Of a stretch of DNA of 64,000 nt, positions 17,124 through 25,390 are shown piece by piece. Every line of letters starts with the position of its first letter. The stretch's first letter is position 1. The notes under the pieces were generated by a model, which was given only the letters and a program-made list of their open reading frames with translations, was not told the origin of the DNA and made no database searches. The stretch lies in contig CALXDH010000012.1 in the NCBI GenBank assembly GCA_944387015.1, forward strand, positions 1 through 64,000, given 5' to 3'. This DNA is from an uncultured Oscillospiraceae bacterium (GTDB taxonomy: Bacteria > Bacillota > Clostridia > Oscillospirales > Oscillospiraceae). The position numbers and the translations under genes were made by a program.

Positions 17124-17185
17124 GAAAAACGCTTTTTTCCTGCGCCGCAGGGGAGGCCCGGCACCGCCCCCTGCGGCACGGATAT

Positions 17186-17215
17186 TTGCAACAGTACTTA
17201 CGTGAACGGTAAAAT
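17186..17215 (+). promoter_or_regulatory. Possible internal argF promoter
   Basis: TTGCAA (17186-17191) and TAAAAT (17210-17215) with an 18-bp spacer lie in the 158-bp gap before argF. An ATTTTGCAAAAT palindrome follows directly. Confidence 0.4.
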
Positions 17216-17281
17216 TTTGCAAAATCCTGCCGGAAGTTGTACACTGGTGTGCAACCAAATCTGATGAAGTGAGGATGACCT

Positions 17282-18265
17282 ATGGAAAACCACACCCATT
17301 TTTTGAAGCTCCTGGATTTTACCCCCGCTGAGATCGGGCAGTTCCTGGATACCGCCGCAGACCTGAAAGCCAAGAAGAAGGCCGGCATCCCCCACCGCTA
17401 TCTGGAGGGGAAGAACGTGGCGCTGATTTTTGAAAAGACCTCCACCCGTACCCGCTGCGCCTTCGAGGTGGCTGCCCAGGATCTGGGCATGGGGTCCACC
17501 TACCTGGGGCCCACCGGCTCCCAGATCGGCGTGAAGGAGTCCATCGCCGACACCGCACGGGTCTTGGGCCGGATGTATGACGGCATTGAGTACCGGGGCT
17601 TCGGCCAGGACATCGTGGAGGAGCTGGCTAAGTACGCCGGGGTGCCGGTGTTCAACGGCCTCACCAACGAGTTTCATCCCACCCAGATCCTGGCGGACTT
17701 CCTCACCATCCAGGAGCACTTCGGCAAGCTCCAGGGCGTGAAGCTGGTGTACCTGGGCGACGCCCGGTACAACATGGGCAACTCGCTGATGGTGGGCTGC
17801 GCCAAGATGGGCATGCACTTCGTGGCCTGCGCCCCCAAGGCCTATATGCCGGACCAGGCCCTCATCGACACCTGCCAGGCCATCGCCAAGGAGACCGGCG
17901 CCGTGCTGGAGTTCATCGAGGACCCCATGGCGGCCACCAAGGGTGCCGACGTGCTCTACACCGACGTGTGGGTCTCCATGGGCGAGCCGGTGGAGGTCTG
18001 GGCGGAGCGTATCCAGGCCCTGGCTCCCTACCAGGTGACCAAGGCCCTCATGGACAACGCCGGGCCCCAGTGCAAGTTCATGCACTGCCTGCCCGCCTAT
18101 CACGACCACAAGACCAAGGTAGGCAAGGAGATGGGCGAGAAGTTCGGCCGGGAGGCCATGGAGGTCACCGACGAGGTGTTCGAGTCTCCCGCCTCCATCG
18201 TCTTTGACGAGGCGGAAAACCGGATGCACACCATCAAGGCCGTCATGTACGAGCTGATGAAGTAA
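17282..18265 (+). CDS. argF: Ornithine carbamoyltransferase
   Basis: This 327-residue enzyme forms citrulline from ornithine and carbamoyl phosphate. The carbamoyl-phosphate loop [13 protein letters not shown] is at about residue 50 and the ornithine-binding Cys motif HCLPAYHD near 265. The family also contains catabolic ArcB; the surrounding biosynthetic genes favour the anabolic role. carAB, which would supply carbamoyl phosphate, is not in the window. GAGG precedes the ATG. Confidence 0.95.
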   Translation: MENHTHFLKLLDFTPAEIGQFLDTAADLKAKKKAGIPHRYLEGKNVALIFEKTSTRTRCAFEVAAQDLGMGSTYLGPTGSQIGVKESIADTARVLGRMYDGIEYRGFGQDIVEELAKYAGVPVFNGLTNEFHPTQILADFLTIQEHFGKLQGVKLVYLGDARYNMGNSLMVGCAKMGMHFVACAPKAYMPDQALIDTCQAIAKETGAVLEFIEDPMAATKGADVLYTDVWVSMGEPVEVWAERIQALAPYQVTKALMDNAGPQCKFMHCLPAYHDHKTKVGKEMGEKFGREAMEVTDEVFESPASIVFDEAENRMHTIKAVMYELMK

Positions 18266-18272
18266 GAAACCC

Positions 18273-18315
18273 AAAAAGCAGCGCCAGCCCATCCGGGCTG
18301 GCGCTGCTTTTTTTC
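18273..18315. terminator. Bidirectional terminator (argF / XRE regulator)
   Basis: AGCAGCGCCAGCCC (18277-18290) pairs with GGGCTGGCGCTGCT (18295-18308). It is followed by TTTTTTT rightward and TTTTT leftward, so it ends both the arginine cluster and the convergent small regulator gene. Confidence 0.92.
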
Positions 18316-18322
18316 GGAAGAT

Positions 18323-18529
18323 TTACCCCTCGTCCGGGACATAGACGATCACATCCTCTACACCGCAGTCTAGAATGAAGCACAGCGTGTCCAGGGTTTT
18401 CAGGGTGATGGTCTCTCCGTGCTTCATCCGATAGAGGATGTAGGACGAAAAGCCATGCTTGTAAATCAGCTGATACTCGGTCATCCCCCGTTCTTTCAGG
18501 GTGCGGTAAAACGGCTCGTACGAGATCAT
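18323..18529 (-). CDS. Small XRE-family helix-turn-helix regulator
   Basis: This 68-residue protein is a bare Cro/CI-type DNA-binding domain: LKERGMTEYQLIYKHGFSSYILYRMKHGETITLKTLDTLCFILDC covers all helices of the HTH_26/HTH_3 fold. Such short XRE proteins are common in Clostridia. AGAGGTGA lies five bases upstream of the chosen ATG. It is divergent from the zinc-ribbon/OB-fold gene at 18637, and a CAATATATTG palindrome sits within that gene's promoter, so it may control that gene and itself. Confidence 0.85.
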   Translation of the reverse strand: MISYEPFYRTLKERGMTEYQLIYKHGFSSYILYRMKHGETITLKTLDTLCFILDCGVEDVIVYVPDEG

Positions 18530-18566
18530 AGCATCACCTCTGCACCACCGTATCATGCTCAAATCA

Positions 18567-18595
18567 TTGACTATTACCAATATATTGAGTATAAT
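18567..18595 (+). promoter_or_regulatory. Consensus promoter with internal palindrome
   Basis: TTGACT (18567-18572) and TATAAT (18590-18595) with a 17-bp spacer drive the gene at 18637. The perfect palindrome CAATATATTG (18578-18587) lies between the two hexamers, a typical repressor position. Confidence 0.75.
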
Positions 18596-18636
18596 GAGAG
18601 CAACCTGTTCGTGGAAAACAAAAGGAGATGCAGAAA

Positions 18637-19237
18637 ATGAAGGAAAAACTGAAGAATTGCCCGGTCTGCGGCAAGGAGATGGCCGCCGGGGCCAAGGCCT
18701 GCCCATCCTGCGGGGCGAAGAACAAAAAGCCGATTTACCGCCGCTGGTGGTTCTGGGTCCTGGTGGTTCTGGGTCCTGGTGGTGCTGGTGATCGCCGCAG
18801 TAGGGTCCTCCATGGGCGGCGAGGGCAACGGCGGGACAGACGCCCCTCAGCAGGCCCAGCAGGAGACCACGGATACACCGGAGAGCGGTACCGACCAGGC
18901 GGAGGAACCCGCCGTGACCTACACGGCCTATTCCGTGGGGCAGCTGATGGACGACCTGGACAGCAACGCCCTCAAGGCGGAGAGCACCTATCAGGACCAG
19001 TATGTGGAGCTGACTGGACGGCTGAGCGTCATTGACAGCGACGGAAACTATATCTCCATCGTGCCGCAGGACGATCAGTTCGCCATTCTGGGTGTGCAGT
19101 GCTACCTGCAGACGGAGGAGCAGCGCCAGCAGGTGCTGGATATGAAGATCGACCAGGTCATCACGGTGCGGGGACGGATCACCAGCGTGGGCGAGGTGAT
19201 GGGATATGCGCTGGATGTGGATGACTTCGGCGCATAA
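18637..19237 (+). pseudogene. Zinc-ribbon / membrane / OB-fold protein, frameshifted by a 16-bp duplication
   Basis: The first frame gives a zinc ribbon (CPVCGKEM ... CPSCGAKN) and the beginning of a membrane helix (RRWWFWVLVVL), then runs into unrelated sequence. The original frame resumes at about 18779 with a hydrophobic VLVIAAVGSS, an acidic Gln/Thr linker and a C-terminal domain of about 105 residues like the tRNA_anti-like OB fold (YVELTGRLSVI ... VRGRITSVGEV). The break lies at two perfect copies of a 16-bp sequence (18745-18760, 18761-18776). Removing one copy restores a continuous helix (WVLVVLVIAAVGSS) and an intact protein of about 195 residues. The promoter, AAAGGAG site (start 18637) and terminator are intact. 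It could be a recent loss, phase variation or a sequencing error. Confidence 0.8.
18745..18776 (+). repeat. Perfect 16-bp tandem duplication causing a frameshift
   Basis: TGGTGGTTCTGGGTCC occurs twice head to tail with no mismatch, followed by a further partial TGGTGG. Sixteen is not a multiple of three, so the second copy shifts the frame of the host gene. Confidence 0.95.
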
Positions 19238-19244
19238 GAGAGCA

Positions 19245-19282
19245 TGAAAAAAGAAGGACCCAGACGGGTCCTTCTTTTTATA
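19245..19282. terminator. Bidirectional terminator
   Basis: AAGAAGGACCC pairs with GGGTCCTTCTT, with TTTTTATA rightward and TTTTTTCATG leftward. It ends the frameshifted gene and the convergent XRE membrane-protein gene. Confidence 0.9.
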
Positions 19283-19294
19283 TAGTTTCAGGGT

Positions 19295-20632
19295 TTACGA
19301 TACCAGAGGGGCGATGCTCTGGCCCGGCTGCCAGGTGTTCCGGGCCTCCGCTGAAACGGCGCAGTCGGAAAACATCCCGTTTTGATTTCGGAAGGCGTCC
19401 AGAACGTACCAGAGCGTGTCGCCGTGGTCGTCCTGAATCCGGAGGGTGGACACCAGGGTGTCGCCGGGGGAGAGATCGAAGGAGGCCCGGTCCACGACGG
19501 GGTTGTTCCGCTCCACCTGATGGGTCTCCTCCCATTGGGACAGCGCGTCCGACAGGGGGAGGACCAGCTCCGGCACCGCAGAGCCGTTCCGGTAGAAGCA
19601 CAGGTCCAGCCCGGTAGGGGTGGGGGCGGCAAAGGTGGCGGGCCAGTCGATCCAACTGTTGGGAGAGCCCTGAATGGTGAAGCGCAGCTCCTTCAGCTCC
19701 ACATAGAGGGGATCCAAGCCGGAGTGGGAGACGTCCCCCCAGCTGCCGGATACGTCCAGTCGGAAATCCTTCGGCCGGCAGGAATTCGACAGGGTGGCCA
19801 GCGGGCGGCTGACGGAGGTTCCCGCCGTGGTCAGGGCGGCGGAAAGGGAGATCTCCCCATCCATGGGCAGCTCCCAGTCCTGGACGGAGAAGGTGCCTGC
19901 CTGCTGGAGTGCCTCTGCCCGGAACTGCCGTCCGTCGGACAAAACGGCGGTAAAGGCACCGGTGGTCCCCTCGTCCCAGGTCTTGGCCTGGGCGCTGACC
20001 CGAAGCTTCAGAGTCTCTTCCGACAGATCGTAGTCTGTGACCTGTATGACAAAATCGTGGAAAATAATATCCTTTTCATCTAATATATCGGAAAATTTCC
20101 CTGCCGCAGACTGGATCTTCTGCTCCACGGCATACTCAGTCGCCTCCAGCTCCCGCTGGGTGCTTTGCAGCTGGCTCCACAAGAGTACGCCGCTAAGAAG
20201 GACTCCAAGGACCAGTACGATGCCGGCTGCTCCCGCGGCGATCTTCCACCGGCGGCTCCGCCGGGACTGGACCGCCAGATACTTCTCGGCGATGGCCTCC
20301 GCTGCCGCCAGCTCCCGGTCCGTCAGCTGATGGGTGGGGGTAGTAGGGACGGCCTCCGCAGCTGCATCCGGAGCGCCGTCCTCCGGCCTGCCTTCGCCGG
20401 GTGCCGCTGCCTCTCCGGCGGGTGGCTCCACCCCCAGCAGCGCGCCGATGGTGACGCCAAAGATCCGGCTCATGGCGATGAGGTTTTCCAGCTCCGGCAC
20501 GGCGGCGTCGGCCTCCCACTTGCTGACCGCCTGCCGGGAGACGCCCAGCCGTTCCCCCAGGGCCTCCTGGGAGAGTCCGGCAGCCTTGCGGCCCGCCTGG
20601 ATGCGGCCGCCCAGCGTATCCCGTTTTTCCAT
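19295..20632 (-). CDS. Membrane-anchored XRE-family regulator
   Basis: This 445-residue protein starts with an XRE helix-turn-helix (LGGRIQAGRKAAGLSQEALG, RLGVSRQAVSKWEADAAVPE; residues about 7-60). An Ala/Pro/Glu-rich linker, a basic stretch (SRRSRRWK) and one membrane helix (IAAGAAGIVLVLGVLLSGVLLW, about 135-156) follow. The C-terminal region of about 285 residues, probably extracellular, is beta-rich and unrecognised. This one-component design suggests a surface-sensing transcription regulator. MEKRDTLG is chosen as the start because AGGAGGGG is six bases upstream; the ATG two codons earlier is too close. Confidence 0.82.
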   Translation of the reverse strand: MEKRDTLGGRIQAGRKAAGLSQEALGERLGVSRQAVSKWEADAAVPELENLIAMSRIFGVTIGALLGVEPPAGEAAAPGEGRPEDGAPDAAAEAVPTTPTHQLTDRELAAAEAIAEKYLAVQSRRSRRWKIAAGAAGIVLVLGVLLSGVLLWSQLQSTQRELEATEYAVEQKIQSAAGKFSDILDEKDIIFHDFVIQVTDYDLSEETLKLRVSAQAKTWDEGTTGAFTAVLSDGRQFRAEALQQAGTFSVQDWELPMDGEISLSAALTTAGTSVSRPLATLSNSCRPKDFRLDVSGSWGDVSHSGLDPLYVELKELRFTIQGSPNSWIDWPATFAAPTPTGLDLCFYRNGSAVPELVLPLSDALSQWEETHQVERNNPVVDRASFDLSPGDTLVSTLRIQDDHGDTLWYVLDAFRNQNGMFSDCAVSAEARNTWQPGQSIAPLVS

Positions 20633-20839
20633 ATGCATCCCCTCCTTTGCCTTCAGTATCGCAGAGGGCCGCCGAACCCGCCACCACCGGCGGGTTTCCC
20701 TTTGTCAACGGCTGGTTGCGTTTTTTTCAGCATACCATACCGCCGGGGACCTTGAAAAGCCTAAAAACCCAATTTTACCGGGCAAAGCGAGACAAAATAC
20801 ACAAAGCATCTGCTTTGTAAAGCACGTGTTTTGTGCGGC

Positions 20840-20868
20840 TTGACAAACCGGCTGCCTCCGCATACAAT
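20840..20868 (+). promoter_or_regulatory. malQ promoter
   Basis: TTGACA (20840-20845) and TACAAT (20863-20868) with a 17-bp spacer, 42 bp upstream of malQ. The remainder of the 277-bp divergent gap shows no gene. Confidence 0.8.
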
Positions 20869-20909
20869 AAAGAAGTCTACTTTCCATATCAGAAAAGGAG
20901 TGTATCACC

Positions 20910-22382
20910 ATGCAACGTACAGCCGGCATCCTCATGCCGATTTTTTCCCTGCCGGGCCCCTATGGTATCGGCACCCTGGGCAGTCAGGCCCGGGCGTTTG
21001 CGGACTTCCTACAGGCCGCCGGGCAGACCTGGTGGCAGATTTTGCCGGTGGGTCCCACCGGCGCCGGAGACTCCCCCTACACCAGCGTCTCCACCTTCGC
21101 GGGCAACCCGCTGCTCATCGACCTGGAGGCCCTGGCGGCGGAGGGACTGCTGACTAAGGCGGAGCTGGAGACTGCCCGGATGCCGGAGGGAGAGCCGGTG
21201 GTGTACGCCGCCGTGTATGAGAGCCGGAACCGCTTGCTGCGCAAGGCATTTTCCCGCCTCAGCGGGGAGCAGGCCCAGGCGGCCCGGGACTTTACGAACC
21301 GGAATCCCTGGGTGAAAGAATACGCTTTGTATCAGGCGGCCAAGACCCATTTCCAGGACGCCCCCTGGTATCTCTGGCCGGACGAGGCCCTGCGGCGCCA
21401 TGAGGCATCGGCGCTGGAGCACTGGCGGGCGGTGCTGGCGGAGGATGTGGCGTTCCACACCGCCGTGCAGTACTGGTTCGATACCCAGTGGACGGCGTTC
21501 AAGGCGTATGTGAACGCCCGGGGTGTGAAGCTGATCGGTGATTTGCCCATCTACGTCTCGTTGGACAGCGCCGACGTCTGGAGCGAGCGGGAGCAATTTT
21601 TGCTGGATGGGGCAGGGAGACCCTCCAAGGTGGCAGGGGTGCCGCCGGACTACTTCTCCGCCGACGGCCAGCTCTGGGGCAATCCCCTCTACAACTGGAG
21701 CGCCATGAAGGCGGACGGCTTCGGCTGGTGGATCCGTCGTGTGGAGGGCGCCGCCACCCGGGTGGATGCCCTTCGGCTGGACCACTTCCGGGCCTTTGAG
21801 AGCTACTGGGCGGTGCCCGCCGGGGCCAAGACCGCCAAGGAGGGCGCCTGGGAGAAGGGGCCCGGTATGGACCTTCTGCGGGTGCTGACGGGCTGGTTCC
21901 CCCAGATCACCTACATCGCCGAGGACCTGGGCATCCTCACCGACGCGGTCCACCAGCTGCGGGAGGAGTCGGGCCTGCCGGGGATGAAGGTGCTGGAGTT
22001 TGCCTTCTCCGGCCCGGACAACGCGTATCTGCCCCACCATTACGCCCCTCACTGCATCTGCTACACCGGCACCCACGACAACGACACGGTGCTGGGCTGG
22101 TATGACCACGCCCCGGAGCAGGAGCGCGCCTTTGCCGCCCGCTATCTGGGGGCGGAGGACCGGGAGAGCACCCGACAGGCGCTGCTGCGGCTGGGCCAGG
22201 GGAGCGTGGCGGAGCTGTTCGTGGCCCAGATGCAGGACTATCTGGCCCTGGGCAGCGAGGGCCGCGTCAACGTCCCCGGCGTGGCGGAGGGCAACTGGCG
22301 CTGGCGGATGGTCCCCGGCGCCGCCACCAAGGCCCTGGCGGCGGAGGTCCGGTCGCTGACGGCGGCGTTCGGCCGCTGCTGA
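20910..22382 (+). CDS. malQ: 4-alpha-glucanotransferase (GH77)
   Basis: This 490-residue amylomaltase transfers alpha-1,4-glucan segments between maltodextrins. Family features include the N-terminal GILMPIFSLPGPYGIGTLG, WWQILPVGPTGAGDSPYTSVS, the nucleophile region ALRLDHFRAFESYW, the acid/base region YIAEDLG and the stabiliser segment TGTHDNDTVLGWY. The length is typical for bacterial MalQ. AAAAGGAG precedes the ATG. No glycogen or maltose genes adjoin it, so it appears to act alone in intracellular glucan turnover. Confidence 0.96.
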   Translation: MQRTAGILMPIFSLPGPYGIGTLGSQARAFADFLQAAGQTWWQILPVGPTGAGDSPYTSVSTFAGNPLLIDLEALAAEGLLTKAELETARMPEGEPVVYAAVYESRNRLLRKAFSRLSGEQAQAARDFTNRNPWVKEYALYQAAKTHFQDAPWYLWPDEALRRHEASALEHWRAVLAEDVAFHTAVQYWFDTQWTAFKAYVNARGVKLIGDLPIYVSLDSADVWSEREQFLLDGAGRPSKVAGVPPDYFSADGQLWGNPLYNWSAMKADGFGWWIRRVEGAATRVDALRLDHFRAFESYWAVPAGAKTAKEGAWEKGPGMDLLRVLTGWFPQITYIAEDLGILTDAVHQLREESGLPGMKVLEFAFSGPDNAYLPHHYAPHCICYTGTHDNDTVLGWYDHAPEQERAFAARYLGAEDRESTRQALLRLGQGSVAELFVAQMQDYLALGSEGRVNVPGVAEGNWRWRMVPGAATKALAAEVRSLTAAFGRC

Positions 22383-22385
22383 GGC

Positions 22386-22414
22386 TTGACGGCCAGGGCG
22401 GGGCGTGCTATGAT
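22386..22414 (+). promoter_or_regulatory. Promoter of the TM1266-like/ABC operon
   Basis: TTGACG (22386-22391) and TATGAT (22409-22414) are 17 bp apart and begin only four bases after the malQ stop. Transcription from here would give a leader of about 190 nt before the first gene. Confidence 0.65.
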
Positions 22415-22421
22415 TTCCCCG

Positions 22422-22595
22422 TCCCCGGGAAGTTGCGTTCTGACCGGCGAACCCGATCATCCACTGCCGTTCTAAGATGCGAGGACACGCTCCCAGCCGG
22501 AAGACGGGAACCAGCGGCACCACCGGCAGCCGACGTATGCCGGAATCTGCTGACGGTCATCCCCTTCGCCTGGCGGCGGAGGGGATGTTTTTTTG
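22422..22595 (+). promoter_or_regulatory. Structured leader with intrinsic terminator; possible riboswitch
   Basis: The noncoding leader between promoter and first gene ends in a rightward terminator: CATCCCCT (22558-22565) pairs with AGGGGATG (22580-22587), followed by a run of seven T. A terminator upstream of an operon implies conditional readthrough. Parts loosely resemble a cobalamin aptamer: CGGCGAACCCG, CCACTG (22461-22466) and AGCCGGAAGACGGG (22495-22508, compare the B12 box). The match is weak and several conserved blocks are missing, so the ligand is not assigned. I saw no TPP, SAM-I, FMN or T-box consensus. Confidence 0.55.
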
Positions 22596-22611
22596 GAGAG
22601 GGAGGATGCGT

Positions 22612-22914
22612 ATGGAGACCCGGGTGGCGCTGCTTGCCATCATCGTGAAAAACCCGGACGCCGTGGGGGCGCTCAACGAGCTGCTCCACCGGTACGGGCG
22701 GCACATCATCGGCCGGATGGGGGTGCCCTATCCCCAGCGGGGGGTGAGCATCATCAGCATCGCCATGGACGCCCCGGCGGACACCATCTCCGCCCTCTCC
22801 GGCAAGATCGGCCGGCTCCCCGGCGTCACCGCCAAGACGGTGTACGCCCCGGAGGAGGCCCTGGGCGGGAGATCCGCCCCCCGCGGCGGGGAGGACGCGC
22901 CGCGGACCATGTGA
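22612..22914 (+). CDS. TM1266-like small ACT-fold protein
   Basis: This 100-residue protein resembles the TM1266 family annotated as putative iron-only hydrogenase system regulators: METRVALLAIIVKNPDAVGALNELLHRYGRHIIGRMGVPYPQRGVSIISI is characteristic of that small ferredoxin/ACT-like fold. It has no DNA-binding motif and may bind a small ligand. The start at METRV has GGGAGG six bases upstream; the ATG two codons earlier abuts that site. No hydrogenase or HydEFG genes are nearby. It heads an ABC transporter operon, so a role linked to the transported compound is inferred. Confidence 0.75.
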   Translation: METRVALLAIIVKNPDAVGALNELLHRYGRHIIGRMGVPYPQRGVSIISIAMDAPADTISALSGKIGRLPGVTAKTVYAPEEALGGRSAPRGGEDAPRTM

Positions 22915-22937
22915 GAAAGAAAGGCAGGAAACAACCC

Positions 22938-23984
22938 ATGAAGATCGTAAAGAAGAGTCTGACGCTGCTGCTGGCCCTGGCGATGACGCTGTCGCTGGCC
23001 TCCTGCGGCAAGGAGACCGAGAAAGAGCCTACCGTGGAAGAGACCCCCGTCACCACCCGGGTGGCGGCGCTGAAGGGTCCCACCGCCATGGGCATGGTGA
23101 AGCTCATGAGCGACAATGAAGCCGCCGCCGAAGAGGGCGGCGAAGAGGACGCCGCCCAGGGCGGATACGAATTCACCCTGGCAGCTTCCGCCGACGAGGT
23201 GACCCCCTCTTTGATGAAAGGGGATCTGGACATCGCCTGCGTGCCGGCGAACCTGGCCTCCGTGCTCTACAACAAGACCGGCGGAGACATTGTGACGTTG
23301 GCCATCAACACCCTGGGCGTCTTGTACGTGGTAGAAAACGGCAACGCCGTGCAGTCCATGGCGGACCTTACCGGCAAGACCATCGTGGCCTCCGGCAAGG
23401 GCTCCACGCCGGAGTACGCCCTGCGGTATCTGCTGACGGAAAACGGCCTGAACCCGGATGCCGACGTGGTGGTGGACTGGAAGAGCGAGCACAGTGAGTG
23501 CGTGGCGGCCCTGGCCTCCGGCGCGGCCACCATCGCCCTGTTGCCCCAGCCCTTCGTCACCGTGGCCCAGAGCAAGATGCCGGACCTGCGGGTGGCACTG
23601 GACCTGACGGAGGAGTGGGACAAGCTGGACAACGGTTCCGCCCTGCTCACCGGCGTGGTGGTGGCCCGGAAGGACTTTGTGGAGGAGCACCCGACGGCGG
23701 TGGCGACCTTCCTGGAGGACTACAGCGCTTCCGTCAGCTGGGTCAACGAGAATACCACCGACGCCGCGGAGCTGATCGCCGGCTATGGCATCGTGGACAG
23801 CGCTGCCGTGGCGGAGAAGGCCCTGCCTTACTGCAATATCGTGTGCATCACCGGTGCGGAGATGAAGGAGAAGCTCTCCGGCTATCTGCAGGTGCTCTTT
23901 GACGCGGACCCCGCCTCCGTGGGCGCAGACCCGGCGGATGAGTCCACCGGGCTGCCCGGCGACGACTTCTACTACGGCGCGTAA
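22938..23984 (+). CDS. ABC transporter substrate-binding lipoprotein (NrtA/ThiY-like)
   Basis: This 348-residue protein has a lipoprotein signal peptide with lipobox LASC near residue 23, so it is anchored outside the membrane. The mature part resembles the NitT/TauT/NMT1-type binding fold: GPTAMGMVKLM, DLDIACVPANLASVLY, GKTIVASGKGSTPEYALRYLL and a late ATFLEDYSASVSWV. Relatives bind nitrate, sulfonates or thiamine precursors; the ligand here is unknown. An acidic insertion (AAAEEGGEEDAAQGG) follows the first motif. It precedes its permease by one base, so the operon is tightly coupled. Confidence 0.88.
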   Translation: MKIVKKSLTLLLALAMTLSLASCGKETEKEPTVEETPVTTRVAALKGPTAMGMVKLMSDNEAAAEEGGEEDAAQGGYEFTLAASADEVTPSLMKGDLDIACVPANLASVLYNKTGGDIVTLAINTLGVLYVVENGNAVQSMADLTGKTIVASGKGSTPEYALRYLLTENGLNPDADVVVDWKSEHSECVAALASGAATIALLPQPFVTVAQSKMPDLRVALDLTEEWDKLDNGSALLTGVVVARKDFVEEHPTAVATFLEDYSASVSWVNENTTDAAELIAGYGIVDSAAVAEKALPYCNIVCITGAEMKEKLSGYLQVLFDADPASVGADPADESTGLPGDDFYYGA

Positions 23985-23985
23985 C

Positions 23986-24744
23986 ATGAAGCGGCATCCC
24001 ATCCGCCCCTGGGCGGTGCTGTTCTGGCTGCTGGCGTGGCAGGGAGCCGCCATGGCCCTGGCGGCGGCATTTCCCCACGGGGAGCTGCTGCTGGCCTCGC
24101 CGGTCAGCGCCCTGGTCCGGCTGGCGTCGCTGGCGGGGACGGGGGCCTTCTGGGCGGCGGTGGGACGGTCCGCCGCCGCCATCCTGGGGGGCTTTGTGCT
24201 CTCCTGTGTGCTGGCGGCGTCGCTGGCGGCCCTCTCCGCCCGGTTCCGGGCGGTGGGGGAGCTTCTTGCGCCGCTGGTGGCGGCGGTGAAGGCGGTGCCG
24301 GTGGTATCCTTCATCATCCTGGCCCTGGTGTGGCTGGACAGCGACTCCCTGGCCCTCTTTATCTCGGCCCTGATGGTCTTTCCTCCTATCTACCTCAACG
24401 TGCTGGCGGGCATCGGAGCGGCGGACCGGCAGCTCCTGGAGATGGCCCGGGTGTTCCGGGTGCCCTTTCGGCGGCAGCTGTGGGGCATCTGGCTGCCGGC
24501 GGTGCTGCCCTACTTCCGCTCCGCCGCGTCGCTGGCCCTGGGCCTTTGCTGGAAGGCCGGCGTGGCGGCGGAGGTCATCGGCCTCCCCGCCGGAACGGTG
24601 GGCGAGCGGCTCTACACCGCCAAGGTCTACTTCCAGACACCGGACCTTTTCGCCTGGACCGCTGTGATCGTGGCGGTGTCCGTGGCCTTTGAGCATCTGT
24701 TCCTGGCAGCGGTGGACGCTCTGGTGAGAAAGGTGGGAAGGTAA
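23986..24744 (+). CDS. ABC transporter permease
   Basis: This 252-residue membrane protein of the NitT/TauT (BPD_transp_1) type has about six hydrophobic segments. The conserved EAA-loop region lies around residues 140-165 (YLNVLAGIGAADRQLLEMARVF), where the ATPase docks. The motif KAVPVVSFIILALVWL near residue 100 is typical of this class. Its start lies one base after the binding-protein stop, and its stop overlaps the ATPase ATG. Confidence 0.92.
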   Translation: MKRHPIRPWAVLFWLLAWQGAAMALAAAFPHGELLLASPVSALVRLASLAGTGAFWAAVGRSAAAILGGFVLSCVLAASLAALSARFRAVGELLAPLVAAVKAVPVVSFIILALVWLDSDSLALFISALMVFPPIYLNVLAGIGAADRQLLEMARVFRVPFRRQLWGIWLPAVLPYFRSAASLALGLCWKAGVAAEVIGLPAGTVGERLYTAKVYFQTPDLFAWTAVIVAVSVAFEHLFLAAVDALVRKVGR

Positions 24745-25316
24745 TGGAACTGCGCATCGATCACGTTTCCAAGGCCTACGGCGGCCAGGCGGTGCTGCGG
24801 GACGTGACGGTTACCGTAGGCAGCGGCGTCACCTGCCTCATGGCCCCCTCCGGGGCGGGCAAGACCACGCTGCTGCGGATCTTGCTGGGGCTGGAGCGGC
24901 CGGACAGCGGCACGGTCCATGGATTGGAGGGACGGCGGCTTGCCGCCGTGTTCCAGGAGGACCGGCTGTTGGAGCAGCAGGACTGGCGGGGCAATCTCCG
25001 CTTTGTGCTGGGCAGTGCCTTTGACGAGGCGGAGGCCCTGACGCTGCTGGAGGAGCTGGGCCTTGCCGATACCGGGGCGCAGCCGGTGGGGGAGTGGTCC
25101 GGCGGCATGAAGCGCCGTCTGGCGCTGGCCCGGGCGCTGCTGTCCCCCTTCGACGTACTGATCCTGGACGAGCCCTTCACCGGGCTGGACAGGGACAACC
25201 GCCGCCGGGCGGCCGGGAGCATCCTGGCGCGGACGGCGGAGCGGCCGGTGCTGCTGGTGACCCACGACGAGGCGGACGCCAAGGCCCTCTCCGCCCGGAT
25301 CATCCATCTTTTTTAA
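24744..25316 (+). CDS. ABC transporter ATP-binding protein
   Basis: This 190-residue ATPase energises the transporter. All motifs are present: Walker A APSGAGKTT, Q-loop VFQEDRLLEQ, signature SGGMKRRLALARAL, Walker B VLILDEPFTGLD and switch His in VTHDEADA. It is about 50 residues shorter than typical SsuB/TauB ATPases and ends right after the switch, but nothing catalytic is missing. It overlaps the permease stop by one base. Confidence 0.93.
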   Translation: MELRIDHVSKAYGGQAVLRDVTVTVGSGVTCLMAPSGAGKTTLLRILLGLERPDSGTVHGLEGRRLAAVFQEDRLLEQQDWRGNLRFVLGSAFDEAEALTLLEELGLADTGAQPVGEWSGGMKRRLALARALLSPFDVLILDEPFTGLDRDNRRRAAGSILARTAERPVLLVTHDEADAKALSARIIHLF

Positions 25317-25319
25317 GAG

Positions 25320-25357
25320 AAAAGCGGTCGGGCAGATGTTTGCCCGACCGCTTTTTC
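25320..25357 (+). terminator. Terminator of the ABC operon
   Basis: AAAAGCGGTCGGGCA pairs with TGCCCGACCGCTTTT, followed by TTTTTC, directly after the ATPase stop. Confidence 0.92.
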
Positions 25358-25390
25358 ACAGGCGCAAGACTGGTATTTTGGGAAAAGCTA

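Noticed and set aside
22415..22600. TPP riboswitch upstream of the ThiY-like transporter
   Set aside because: The conserved CTGAGA and ACCTGATCTGG-type blocks of the TPP aptamer are absent.
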